Origin: Defluviicoccus sp.
GTDB lineage: Bacteria > Pseudomonadota > Alphaproteobacteria > MPNO01
Reading direction: 5' to 3'
NCBI GenBank assembly: GCA_022826125.1
Contig: JAJDVM010000128.1
Location: 1-64,000 of the forward strand
DNA length: 64,000 nt
The translations under genes were made by a program, and so were the position numbers. Positions 10,843 to 19,775 of this stretch are shown one piece after another (position 1 is the stretch's first letter; each line of letters opens with the position of its first letter). Below the pieces are notes generated by a model. It had not been told where the DNA came from, did not search any database, and saw nothing but the letters and a program-made list of their open reading frames with translations.

Positions 10843-12768
10843 TCAAATGGTGCGCGCCGATCCGCGGGAACCCAGAATACGATGCCCCGCGACGATGGCG
10901 ATTGCGGCGACGATGGCGATCCCGCTGACCAGGACGTCGGGGTGAATGGCGGCCAGGCCGACCGCAATCCGCAGCACGGCTTCCATCGGGTTCATCCTGA
11001 ACCTGTCGTACCCCGATGCCGCGCTGGAGAGCATGTAGATTATCGTCGCGAGCTTTACCGCCACGAACAGGAAGGCGCCGAGGTCCCATTGCGCGCCGCC
11101 TTCCGAAACGATCAGCATGATCGGGTTGTAGGCGAACAGAAACGGTATCGCGAAGATGACGAGGCCGATGCGGGTCGCCTGTACCGCCGTCGCCATGGCG
11201 CCCGCGCCCGATATGGCCGCGGCGGCATAGGCCGCGATGGCCACCGGCGGCGTGATGGCGGACGCCACCCCGTAGTAGAAGACGAAGAAATGGCCGCCCA
11301 GATCGGTCAGCCCGAGCGCCTTTATCGACGGGCCGAGGATGATGATGATCGTCAAATACGCCGGCAGGGTCGGCATTCCCATCCCCAGCGCCAGGGACGC
11401 GAGGGCCGCGAACACCAGCGTTGGCAACAGGAAGTCGCCGGTTGCCGCGGATACCACCTTGGCGAATTCCGTCGGCAGACCGGTCGCGCCGAGCACCGCC
11501 ACGATGATGCCCACCGTGGCGACCGCCATCAGCAGCCTGCCGAACGTCTGGCCGCCCCGCGAGAGCGCCGAGATCAGCAGCCAGGGGCGGCGGCGTATGG
11601 CCGGATTGAGAACGATCGAAAGGGCGGCCAGCACGCCAAGCGCCAGGATCGCCGATCCCGCCGGCGAAGACCCCTGTATGAGCGCGCCGATGACCACGCC
11701 GACCGGCAATACGACCAAAATGGCGTTGAGCCAGTCCTGCGTGCCGATCGGATCCATCTCGTCGTCGTCGCTGCCGGCTTCGACCCCGAGGCGGCGGCAC
11801 TCGAAAACCACCGTCGCGAACAGCGATCCGTAATAGGCGAGGGCCGGAACGATCGCCGCGATGATGATCGTCAGGTATTTGATACCGGTAAAGTCGGCCA
11901 TCACGAGGGCGGCCGCGCCCATGATCGGGGGCATGATTTGGCCGCCCGTCGAGGCGGTGGCCTCGACTCCTCCGGCGAAGGACGGCCGGAACCCCCGCCT
12001 CATGATCATCGGGATGGTGATCACGCCCGTGCCGACGACGTTCGCGACGGCGGAGCCGGATATCGTCCCGAACAGGCTGGAGGCCATGATCGCGGCGTGG
12101 GCCGGCCCGCCGCGAAACCGGCGCATCCCGTAGAACGACAGCTTGATCAACGAGTGACCGCCTCCGGTGCCTTCGAGCATCGCGCCGAGCAGGATGAAGG
12201 GAAGGATGGTCGTGATCACGATGCCGAACAGATTGCCCAGCACGCCGTCGCCGGTGTTGAACCAGAGCTCGTTGGGCACGTCCTGCGTGAAATCGATCGT
12301 CGTCGTTTCGAAAATTCCCGGCCAGTGCTGACCGGTGAAGAAATAGGCCAGGGCAACCGACCCGACGATGGCCAGCGGCGCGCCCCAGATCCGCCAGCAC
12401 ATGACGAGCGTGATGAGACAGCCCGTCAGGGCGATCCAGGCATGGCTGGCCTCGAAAAAGAACAGGCCTTCGTTTTCGAGGATCGATACGTCCACGAAAT
12501 AGCGCCACAGCGTATAGAGTGCCGCGCCGGCCAGCAGGACGTCGACGAACAGGACGACCGGCGCCGGAAGCTTCCGCTTCGGCGCATTGGCCCAGACCGC
12601 GGCAAAGGAAACGATGAAGCCCAGCGCAAGCAGCGCGGGGTGAATCTGGGCGGCCGGGAACGGGCCGACGCGCGGCAGACCGCCGAAGGCGGGCAGCACG
12701 TTCAGCAAGCCGACAACCGCAAGGATCAGCCCGAAAACATAGCCGACCGCCTGAGCCGTTCTCGTCAA
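10843..12768 (-). CDS. TRAP transporter fused permease subunit
   Basis: 641 aa, multi-TM; GDGVLGNLFGIVITTILPFILLGAMLEGTGGG, TASTGGQIMPPIMGAAALVMADFTG, ALGMGMPTLPAYL. Confidence 0.92.
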   Translation of the reverse strand: MTRTAQAVGYVFGLILAVVGLLNVLPAFGGLPRVGPFPAAQIHPALLALGFIVSFAAVWANAPKRKLPAPVVLFVDVLLAGAALYTLWRYFVDVSILENEGLFFFEASHAWIALTGCLITLVMCWRIWGAPLAIVGSVALAYFFTGQHWPGIFETTTIDFTQDVPNELWFNTGDGVLGNLFGIVITTILPFILLGAMLEGTGGGHSLIKLSFYGMRRFRGGPAHAAIMASSLFGTISGSAVANVVGTGVITIPMIMRRGFRPSFAGGVEATASTGGQIMPPIMGAAALVMADFTGIKYLTIIIAAIVPALAYYGSLFATVVFECRRLGVEAGSDDDEMDPIGTQDWLNAILVVLPVGVVIGALIQGSSPAGSAILALGVLAALSIVLNPAIRRRPWLLISALSRGGQTFGRLLMAVATVGIIVAVLGATGLPTEFAKVVSAATGDFLLPTLVFAALASLALGMGMPTLPAYLTIIIILGPSIKALGLTDLGGHFFVFYYGVASAITPPVAIAAYAAAAISGAGAMATAVQATRIGLVIFAIPFLFAYNPIMLIVSEGGAQWDLGAFLFVAVKLATIIYMLSSAASGYDRFRMNPMEAVLRIAVGLAAIHPDVLVSGIAIVAAIAIVAGHRILGSRGSARTI

Positions 12769-12836
12769 CGCGCTTTCCTCGAAACGCGACGGCTACCCCG
12801 GCGGGCCGGTGCCGGGGCAGCCGGTGTCGTCGGGAG

Positions 12837-13850
12837 CTATTTCGCCCGCAGCTTGGCAGGCACTTCGACCCCCTTCTCCGCGTAGAACTTCGCCGCGCCG
12901 GGATGCACCGGCACCACATTGTTCCTGAACGCCGTCTCGATGGTCAGCGGGTGCAATGCCGGCGAGACGCTGTGCACCGCCGCGATGTTGTCGAAGACCG
13001 CGGCGGTGAGCTTGTAAGCGGTGCCGTCGTCCATCTTCTTGTTGACGGTCACCATCATCACGTAGGCGGCGGCGTTGATGTCCTTGTCGTTGTTCACGAC
13101 ATTCGAATAGGTGCCGGCTGGAAGCAGGTCGAGCGTCCGGCCGGGCGTTTTTTCGTATTCCTGCCAGGCCGCGGATTTTCTCACCTTCTCGGGGATATTG
13201 AGAACGCGGATTTTTTTCGACGCTCCGAACTGCTCGATCATCGCCGACCCGATCATCTGGGGCCGCATGAACATGTCGAACTTTCCGTCTTCGAACGCCT
13301 GGTTCGCTGCGCCCCATCCCAGCTTCACCGCCTTGTAATCCTTGCCCGGCTTGTAGCCGGTCACGGCATTGATGATGCCGATGGACTGGCGGGACGCCGA
13401 TCCGGAGGGCGGCCCGACGAAGACGGTCCTGCCCTTGATGTCGGCAAATTCCTTTATGCCGGAGTCCGCGTAGGCGATCGGGTGGAAGTGCCCTCCCAGA
13501 AAGGCGAACAGGGAGCGCACGTTCTTGGATGCCGCCTTCGCCTTGTCGCCGAGCTTCTTGTACGGACCCCGGCCCTTGGTCATGGCCGCGAACGCCCCGA
13601 CCGGGGTTATCGCCACTTCGATCTTGGCGGCTGCCAGCTTGAGCAGCGACCGGGTCAATGTCTGGCCGGTGTTCACCTTGACGGTGATCTTCGAGTCCGC
13701 CGCCGCGTACTTGCTGAGAAGCTGCATGATGACGGCCGTGGAACCGGACGCGGCGCCGGCCTCGCCCCGCAGGATGTTCTGGGAATTGGCGGTCGCCGAG
13801 AATCCCAGGGCAAGCCCGGTGGCAACGGCCAGTGTCGTAAGTCCTTTCAT
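12837..13850 (-). CDS. TAXI family TRAP transporter solute-binding protein
   Basis: 337 aa with signal peptide; EAGAASGSTAVIMQLLSKYAAADSKITVKVNTGQTLTRSLLKLAAAKIEVAI. Confidence 0.9.
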   Translation of the reverse strand: MKGLTTLAVATGLALGFSATANSQNILRGEAGAASGSTAVIMQLLSKYAAADSKITVKVNTGQTLTRSLLKLAAAKIEVAITPVGAFAAMTKGRGPYKKLGDKAKAASKNVRSLFAFLGGHFHPIAYADSGIKEFADIKGRTVFVGPPSGSASRQSIGIINAVTGYKPGKDYKAVKLGWGAANQAFEDGKFDMFMRPQMIGSAMIEQFGASKKIRVLNIPEKVRKSAAWQEYEKTPGRTLDLLPAGTYSNVVNNDKDINAAAYVMMVTVNKKMDDGTAYKLTAAVFDNIAAVHSVSPALHPLTIETAFRNNVVPVHPGAAKFYAEKGVEVPAKLRAK

Positions 13851-13940
13851 CGTGTTTTCTCCTCCGTCAGATCGGGGTCAGTGGGACTACGCATGCCCGT
13901 CCGGGGCTTTGTCCTCGCGGGTTGCCGAGGGGGGCGATCG

Positions 13941-15644
13941 CTAATACGAAACCTTCACCTCCAGCAGCGCCTGGCGCTTTTCCTCGCGTACGCATGTCAT
14001 CGCCTCGGCGAGCGCGCCGGGCAGGTCGTCGCCGCGTTCCACGCTTCGGGCCCATCCCCGGCTTGCCCTCGCGATGCCGACGCAGTCGGGAACAGGCGCG
14101 AGCGAGGTGATGGGCATCCGGTTCATCTTGGCCGCCTCGCCATCGGGATATACGGCCACGGCCGCCCGCCGCACCGCGTTCCAAATGCCGTTGTTGGAGA
14201 CGATGGTGAGCAGCGGCAATTGCAGGGATTCCGCCACCTGATGGCAGGCGACGGGGTTGGCGAAAATGTACGACCCGTCGCCCACGCTCGCGACGGAGAC
14301 GCGGCCCCTGTCCGCCAGCGCGGCGCCCAGGGCCGCCGGCATGCCCCAGCCGAGGCCGCCCGAGAAGGGCGGCGTGAACCCGGTGTTCGGTCCCTTGAGG
14401 TCCATGGCTTCGAGCGGCGCGCCGAGCTCGCTGAACACGACATCGTTTTCGTCCATCGCATCGGACAGGCAGGCCGCGATGAAAGCCGGTGTCATAGGGC
14501 CTCCGTTTCCGGCGAGGGCCCCGGTCCGCGCCTCCGCCAGACGCGCCGCGTTGCGACCCGCTATGTCCGCGTGCCGATCAGCGTTCCGCCCGGCCTCCCC
14601 TTCCATCGCCCTTGCCAGCGCGCCGATGGCGGCGAGCGGCGAGCACTGAATGGCGATATCGGTCCTGAAGGACCGTACCGGCATGTGCGAGAAATGCGGA
14701 TCGGGGCCGATATGGACCACCGATGCCCCGTCCGCGGGCTGCACGTTCCGTTGTATCCAGGGAACCGGCGCGTCGACGACGATGACCAGATCCGCCTCCC
14801 TGACGAGGGGACCGACCGCGGAGCCCGCCGCCATGGGGTCCCCGGTGGCAAGCACGTTTCTCAGGCCGCGGAATTCCGCGACCGGGATCGCGTGGTCGTT
14901 GGCGAAGGCGGAAAGCGCGCGGGAAAAGTCGCCCTCGGGGTCGCTGCGCTGGACCACGATGAGGGGATTTGCGGACCCGGAGACGAGCTCGGCGACCCGC
15001 GCGATCTGCTCCGGGTCGGGATGAAGCGCGCCGGAGGGCGCCTGAACGGGTCCGTCCACCGGGAGGTTTTTGGGCCAGGGCTCGGCCAGCGGTTCGCGCG
15101 GCAGACCCAGGTAGACCGGTCCGCGCGGCTCGCTCATGGCGATCGAGAGCGCGCGGTCCACGAGGAGCGCCGCCTGCTCCGGATAGCGAAGCTCGTAATC
15201 CCATTTGACGCTCTCGCGCACGAGCGCGCCCTGATCGCGCATTTCCTGGCCGTACTGGATCGGAGTCATGCGCGCGCCCGTCCGGTCGAACTCGGTGATC
15301 GGAGTCCGTCCGGCCAGCATGAACAGCGGAATGTTCTCGCTGGCGGCGTTGATGAGACCCATCGCGCTGTTGGCGAGGCCGACATTCACATGGACCATGA
15401 CGGCCTGCGGCCTGCCGGTCGCCAGGTAATAGCCGTGAGCCATGGCGACGGCCGCGGTCTCGTGGGTGACGACGACGGGTTCCGGCATGTCCAGACCCGA
15501 TGTCGATCCGCGCGCGAAGGCTTCGATGATCGGCGCGAAGTCCGTGCCGCCATTGGCGAACAGATAGTCGATGCCGCACGCTTTCATGCGCATGAGCAGG
15601 GCTTCGGCGGCCGTGCCGGGGATTGGCGGCGACGTCCGGTTCAT
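13941..15644 (-). CDS. Thiamine pyrophosphate-dependent enzyme (acetolactate synthase/benzoylformate decarboxylase-like)
   Basis: AAEALLMRMKACGIDYLFANGGTDFAP..., VTHETAAVAMAHGYYLATGRPQAV, GDGSYIF...TIVSNNGIWNAV; start at MNRTS chosen within ORF 13941..15932. Confidence 0.88.
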   Translation of the reverse strand: MNRTSPPIPGTAAEALLMRMKACGIDYLFANGGTDFAPIIEAFARGSTSGLDMPEPVVVTHETAAVAMAHGYYLATGRPQAVMVHVNVGLANSAMGLINAASENIPLFMLAGRTPITEFDRTGARMTPIQYGQEMRDQGALVRESVKWDYELRYPEQAALLVDRALSIAMSEPRGPVYLGLPREPLAEPWPKNLPVDGPVQAPSGALHPDPEQIARVAELVSGSANPLIVVQRSDPEGDFSRALSAFANDHAIPVAEFRGLRNVLATGDPMAAGSAVGPLVREADLVIVVDAPVPWIQRNVQPADGASVVHIGPDPHFSHMPVRSFRTDIAIQCSPLAAIGALARAMEGEAGRNADRHADIAGRNAARLAEARTGALAGNGGPMTPAFIAACLSDAMDENDVVFSELGAPLEAMDLKGPNTGFTPPFSGGLGWGMPAALGAALADRGRVSVASVGDGSYIFANPVACHQVAESLQLPLLTIVSNNGIWNAVRRAAVAVYPDGEAAKMNRMPITSLAPVPDCVGIARASRGWARSVERGDDLPGALAEAMTCVREEKRQALLEVKVSY

Positions 15645-15779
15645 CGGCTTACCGACCTCGATTTCGACTGGTTCGCTGCCTCGCCACGCACCCGAGCGTA
15701 GTGATACCTTTCTCGCCGGAAAAATATTGATTGAGCCTCGCTGGCGATAACGAAACTGGATCGCTAGGCGTTCGGAGCC

Positions 15780-16709
15780 ATGGAACTTCGTCAGCTCAAA
15801 TACTTCGCGGAGATCGCCGCCGCGGGCAGCCTGAGAGAGGCCTCGGCCAGGCTTCACGTCGCCCAGCCGGCGTTGACCCGGCATCTTCGCGCGCTGGAAG
15901 ACGAGCTTGGCGTCCAGTTGTGCGCCCGCCATGCCAGGGGGGTTCGCCTGACCCCCGCGGGCAGCCGCTTTCTCGACCGCGCGACCTCAATCCTCCGCCA
16001 GGTCGGCGACATCCGATCGCGTCTCTCCGAAGACATCGACAGCCCTGCCGGCATGGCGGCCATCGGCGCGTCGGGCGCGATGGGCCGGCTGCTCTTCGGA
16101 GCCGTGGCGGAGAAGATCGCCAGGGACTTCCCCCGCATTGCCTTGAGCATGGTCGAGGGAGGGGCCTACACGCTGATGGCGGCGCTCGATGCGCGCCGCA
16201 TCGATATGGCGCTGATGGTCAACCCGGATGCCCGGGCCGGCTTCACTCTCGAACCCCTCATTACAGAACCGGTCTATCTGATCGGGCGCGCGTCCGACGG
16301 CCGGCTTGAGGCAGGTTCGATCGGCATGTCCGCGCTGGAGTCGTTTCCGCTGGCCACGTTCGAGCGCGTGAGCGGTCCGCGAAAGATCTTCGATCGCGCC
16401 GCCGCCGAAGCGGGCATTGCCCTCAACATCGCCTACGAGGTGGAAAGCCTCGATGTCATCAAGGACTTCGTCAGGCGCGGGCTCGCCTTCGCGCTCCTGC
16501 CCCATTCGTCGATCGTCGACGAGTTGCAGGACCGGAGTTTCGGGGCGGCGCGGCTGGAGAGAATCGGCATTACGCGGGCTCTGGTCATGCGGGAGGAGTT
16601 GATGGAACACCCGGTCTCGGGGGTGGTCGCCCAAATCGTCCGGGACGAGATCGGGACCCTGATTGCGGCAGGCGCGTTCGGGACCCCCGCCGTATTTGGC
16701 ACCGATTGA
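15780..16709 (+). CDS. LysR family transcriptional regulator
   Basis: 309 aa; MELRQLKYFAEIAAAGSLREASARLHVAQPALTRHLRALEDELGVQLCARHARGVRLTPAG. Confidence 0.95.
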   Translation: MELRQLKYFAEIAAAGSLREASARLHVAQPALTRHLRALEDELGVQLCARHARGVRLTPAGSRFLDRATSILRQVGDIRSRLSEDIDSPAGMAAIGASGAMGRLLFGAVAEKIARDFPRIALSMVEGGAYTLMAALDARRIDMALMVNPDARAGFTLEPLITEPVYLIGRASDGRLEAGSIGMSALESFPLATFERVSGPRKIFDRAAAEAGIALNIAYEVESLDVIKDFVRRGLAFALLPHSSIVDELQDRSFGAARLERIGITRALVMREELMEHPVSGVVAQIVRDEIGTLIAAGAFGTPAVFGTD

Positions 16710-16732
16710 CCGGCGCAGCCGCCCTCCCCCGA

Positions 16733-16814
16733 CCCCTCCCGCAAGCGGGAGGGGAGAAGGTTAGGAGGAGGAGGCGGCGCCACGTGAATCCCCCTCTCCC
16801 GAGCGGGGAGAGGG
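16733..16814. repeat. Two adjacent C/G-rich hairpins (dispersed repeat family C) between convergent genes
   Basis: CCCCTCCCGC-aa-GCGGGAGGGG at 16733-16754; CCCTCTCCC...GGGAGAGGG at 16792-16814. Confidence 0.75.
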
Positions 16815-16840
16815 TCGGGGTGAGGGCTTCCCGGGCGCCC

Positions 16841-17488
16841 TCAGCTCCCCCCGACCGTCTCCGCGGCGTCTTCGGGGACCGGGCGGCTGGCGACCACCTC
16901 GTCGATCAGGCCGAATTCCTTCGCGTCGTCGGGCGAGAGGAACTTGTCGCGTTCCATCGCCTCCTCGATGACGCCGATGTCCTGGCCGGTGTGCTCGACA
17001 TAGATCTGGTTGAGGCGGCCGCGCAGCGTGAGGATCTCGCGGGCGTGGATCTCGATGTCGGTCGCCTGGCCCTGGAACCCGCCCGACGGCTGATGGACCA
17101 TGATCCGCGCGTGCGGCAGCGAATAGCGCTTTCCCTTGGCGCCCGCCGACAGCAGCAGCGAGCCCATCGACGCCGCCTGGCCGATGCAGACGGTCGAGAT
17201 TTCCGGGCGGATGTACTGCATGGTGTCGTAGACCGCGAGCCCCGAGGTCACCAGCCCGCCCGGCGAGTTGATGTAGAAGGCGATGTCCTTGGTCGGGTTC
17301 TCGGATTCGAGATAGAGCATCTGGGCGCAGATCAGCGAGGCGACCGCGTCGTCGACCCCGCCGATCAGGAAGATGATCCGCTCCTTGAGCAACCGCGAGA
17401 AGATGTCGTAGGCCCGCTCGCCGCGGTTGGTCTGCTCGACCACCATCGGGACGAGCGCGTTCATGGTCGTGTCGTTGCGGTCGTTCAT
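16841..17488 (-). CDS. clpP: ATP-dependent Clp protease proteolytic subunit
   Basis: 215 aa; [57 protein letters not shown]. Confidence 0.98.
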   Translation of the reverse strand: MNDRNDTTMNALVPMVVEQTNRGERAYDIFSRLLKERIIFLIGGVDDAVASLICAQMLYLESENPTKDIAFYINSPGGLVTSGLAVYDTMQYIRPEISTVCIGQAASMGSLLLSAGAKGKRYSLPHARIMVHQPSGGFQGQATDIEIHAREILTLRGRLNQIYVEHTGQDIGVIEEAMERDKFLSPDDAKEFGLIDEVVASRPVPEDAAETVGGS

Positions 17489-17515
17489 GCCGGCCGGACC
17501 CCTTTTTCGATCGGT

Positions 17516-18856
17516 CTAATCGGTCGCGTCCCCGCCGTCTTCGGGCTCCGCCGCGAGCTCGTCGATGCCGACCGTCCGGTCGGTCACCTGCGCCATCTCC
17601 ACGATGAAGTCTACCACCTTGTCTTCGAAGATCGGCGCCTGCAGGGACTGCATGGCTTCCGGGTTGTTCCGGTAGAACTCGTAGATCTCGGCCTCGCGCC
17701 CCTGGAACATGCGCGCCTGCTCCGCCATCGCGCGGGTCATCTCGTCCTCGGTCACCCGGATGTTGTTCTCCCGGCCGACCTCGGAGAGGAGCAGCGCGAG
17801 CCGCACCCGGCGCTCGGCGATGCCGCGGTAGCGCTCGCGCAGCTCGTCGTCGGACAGCGCCTTGTCCTCGTCGTCGAGCGTGTCCTTCTCCCTGGCCTCC
17901 TCGAGCTGGCTCCAGATGGTCTCGAACTCCCGCTCGACCATGCCGGGCGGCAGCTCGAAGCTGTGCGAGTCGGCGAGCTTGTCGAGCAGAGAGCGTTTGA
18001 GCCGCTCGCGCGCGATACGCTCGTACTCGCCCTCGATCTGGCCCCGGATCGTCGCCTTGAGCGAATCGAGGTCGTCGAACCCGACATGCTTGGCGAGGTC
18101 GTCGTCGACCAGGGTCTCGTCGGGGCTGCGGAGCTCGTTGACCGTGACCGCGAAGCTTGCCGCCTTCCCTTTCAGCTCGTCGTTCGGGTAGTCCTCGGAG
18201 AAGTCGATGTCGACGGTCTTTTCCTCGCCCGCCTTCGCGCCGAGGAGCTGTTCCTCGAAGCCCGGGACGAACTGGCCCGAGCCCAGCCGCAGGACGAACC
18301 CCTCGGCGGCGCCGCCCTCGAAGGGCTCGCCATCGATGCTGCCGACGAAGTCGATCGCGACCTCGTCGCCGTCCTTCGCCTCGGCCCCTTCCTCGGCGGG
18401 GCTGAAATGCCGGTGCTGCTCGCCCAGGCGGCCGATCGCCTCGTCGACCTTCTCGTCCTCGGCCCGGACGACCATGCGCTCGAGCTCCAGCGCGGCGAAG
18501 TCGACCGGCTCGATCTCGGGCATCAGCTCGAGGTTGAGCGTGTATTCGAGGTCCGCGCCGTCCTCGAACTTGAGGTCGCCGATCTCGGGCTGCATCGCCG
18601 GGCGGACCCCCTCGTCCTCGATCGCGTTGGAGGTCGCGTCCTCGATCGTCGACTGCAGGACCTCGCCCTTGACCGCGTCGCCGAAGCGGGTGCGCAGCAC
18701 GGCGAGCGGCACCTTGCCGGCGCGGAAGCCGGGCACCCGGACCTCCTGGCCGACCTCGTTCAGCCGCGCCACCAGCTTGCCCTCTATGTCGGCGGCGGGG
18801 ACGCTGATCCGGTATTCGCGTTTGAGCCCTTCGGCGCTGATCTCGGTAACCTGCAT
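17516..18856 (-). CDS. tig: Trigger factor
   Basis: MQVTEISAEGLKREYRISVPAADIEGKL..., FKBP domain GDEVAIDFVGSIDGEPFEGGAAEGFVLRLGSGQFVPGFEEQLLG. Confidence 0.96.
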   Translation of the reverse strand: MQVTEISAEGLKREYRISVPAADIEGKLVARLNEVGQEVRVPGFRAGKVPLAVLRTRFGDAVKGEVLQSTIEDATSNAIEDEGVRPAMQPEIGDLKFEDGADLEYTLNLELMPEIEPVDFAALELERMVVRAEDEKVDEAIGRLGEQHRHFSPAEEGAEAKDGDEVAIDFVGSIDGEPFEGGAAEGFVLRLGSGQFVPGFEEQLLGAKAGEEKTVDIDFSEDYPNDELKGKAASFAVTVNELRSPDETLVDDDLAKHVGFDDLDSLKATIRGQIEGEYERIARERLKRSLLDKLADSHSFELPPGMVEREFETIWSQLEEAREKDTLDDEDKALSDDELRERYRGIAERRVRLALLLSEVGRENNIRVTEDEMTRAMAEQARMFQGREAEIYEFYRNNPEAMQSLQAPIFEDKVVDFIVEMAQVTDRTVGIDELAAEPEDGGDATD

Positions 18857-18894
18857 GCGTGTCTCGTCGTTGGGGGCCGCGGCGGGGGCGGCCA

Positions 18895-18979
18895 TGGTGC
18901 GGGCGGAGGGATTCGAACCCCCACGGCTTGCGCCACCGGATCCTAAATCCGGCGTGTCTACCAGTTCCACCACGCCCGC
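18895..18979 (-). tRNA. tRNA-Leu(TAG)
   Basis: Reverse complement GCGGGCG...CGCCCGCA-CCA; anticodon arm CCGGA-TTTAGGA-TCCGG; long variable arm. Confidence 0.95.
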
Positions 18980-19065
18980 GCCGGGGCGGGCCGGTCTCCT
19001 GCGGCGGCGCCATGGTATAATCGGCGTGCCTGGCAAGAGCAAGCGGGCCGAACGGAGAGAGGGAC

Positions 19066-19533
19066 ATGCAGGGAAGCGAACGGGTCATCGACTATCTCAA
19101 CCGGGTGCTCCTGAACGAGCTCACGGCGATCAACCAGTATTTCCTGCACTCCAGGATGCTGAAGAACTGGGGGATTTCCGGTCTCGCCAAGCACGAGTAC
19201 GAGGAGTCGGTCGACGAGATGCGCCACGCCGACAAGCTGATCGAGCGTATCCTGTTCCTCGACGGGCTGCCCAACCTGCAGGACATCGGCAAGCTCTTCG
19301 TCGGCGAATCGACGAAGGAGATCCTCGAATGCGACCTCCGGCTGGAGGAGCTGGCGATCCCGCTGGTGCGGGAGGCGATCGCTGTCTGCGAGGAGGAATC
19401 CGACTATGTCAGCCGGGAACTGCTGGAGGAGATCCTCGAGGGCGAGGAGGACCATGTCGACTGGCTCGAAACCCAGCTCGGCCTGATCGAGCGCATGGGG
19501 CTGGAGAACTTCATCCAGCTGCACAGCGACTGA
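19066..19533 (+). CDS. bfr: Bacterioferritin
   Basis: 155 aa; MQGSERVIDYLNRVLLNELTAINQYFLHSRMLKNWG...EEDHVDWLETQLGLIERMGLENF. Confidence 0.95.
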   Translation: MQGSERVIDYLNRVLLNELTAINQYFLHSRMLKNWGISGLAKHEYEESVDEMRHADKLIERILFLDGLPNLQDIGKLFVGESTKEILECDLRLEELAIPLVREAIAVCEEESDYVSRELLEEILEGEEDHVDWLETQLGLIERMGLENFIQLHSD

Positions 19534-19537
19534 GGGG

Positions 19538-19720
19538 TCAGCGCGGAACGGTCTCCGCCGCGGCGGCCTCGTCCATCACCTGCCGCGCGAAAGGCAGGCA
19601 GCGCCCGCAACGCGGCCCGCTGCCCAGCACCGAATAGGCCTCCTCCGGCGACTTCGCGCCGCCCGCCGCGAGATCCCGGATCTCGCATTCCCGGTACCGG
19701 TTACAGATACAGACATACAT
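19538..19720 (-). CDS. bfd: Bacterioferritin-associated ferredoxin-like [2Fe-2S] protein
   Basis: MYVCICNRYRECEIRDLAAGGAKSPEEAYSVLGSGPRCGRCLPFARQVMDE; four conserved Cys. Confidence 0.85.
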   Translation of the reverse strand: MYVCICNRYRECEIRDLAAGGAKSPEEAYSVLGSGPRCGRCLPFARQVMDEAAAAETVPR

Positions 19721-19775
19721 TTCGCGCACCGCCCCGCTGAATCGGCACTATCTTCATCGCAATTAAGAAGCATTG

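Noticed and set aside
10144-12885. 913 aa plus-strand ORF opposite the TRAP permease (and similar long ORFs at 12903..15701, 16706..18946, 25603..27696, 34546..36738, 40381..42768)
   Set aside because: All are antisense to well-supported genes with recognisable domains; codon-shadow artefacts of high GC.
19016-19021. Perfect TATAAT upstream of bfr as a promoter
   Set aside because: No acceptable -35 hexamer at 16-18 bp; kept only as a weak hint.
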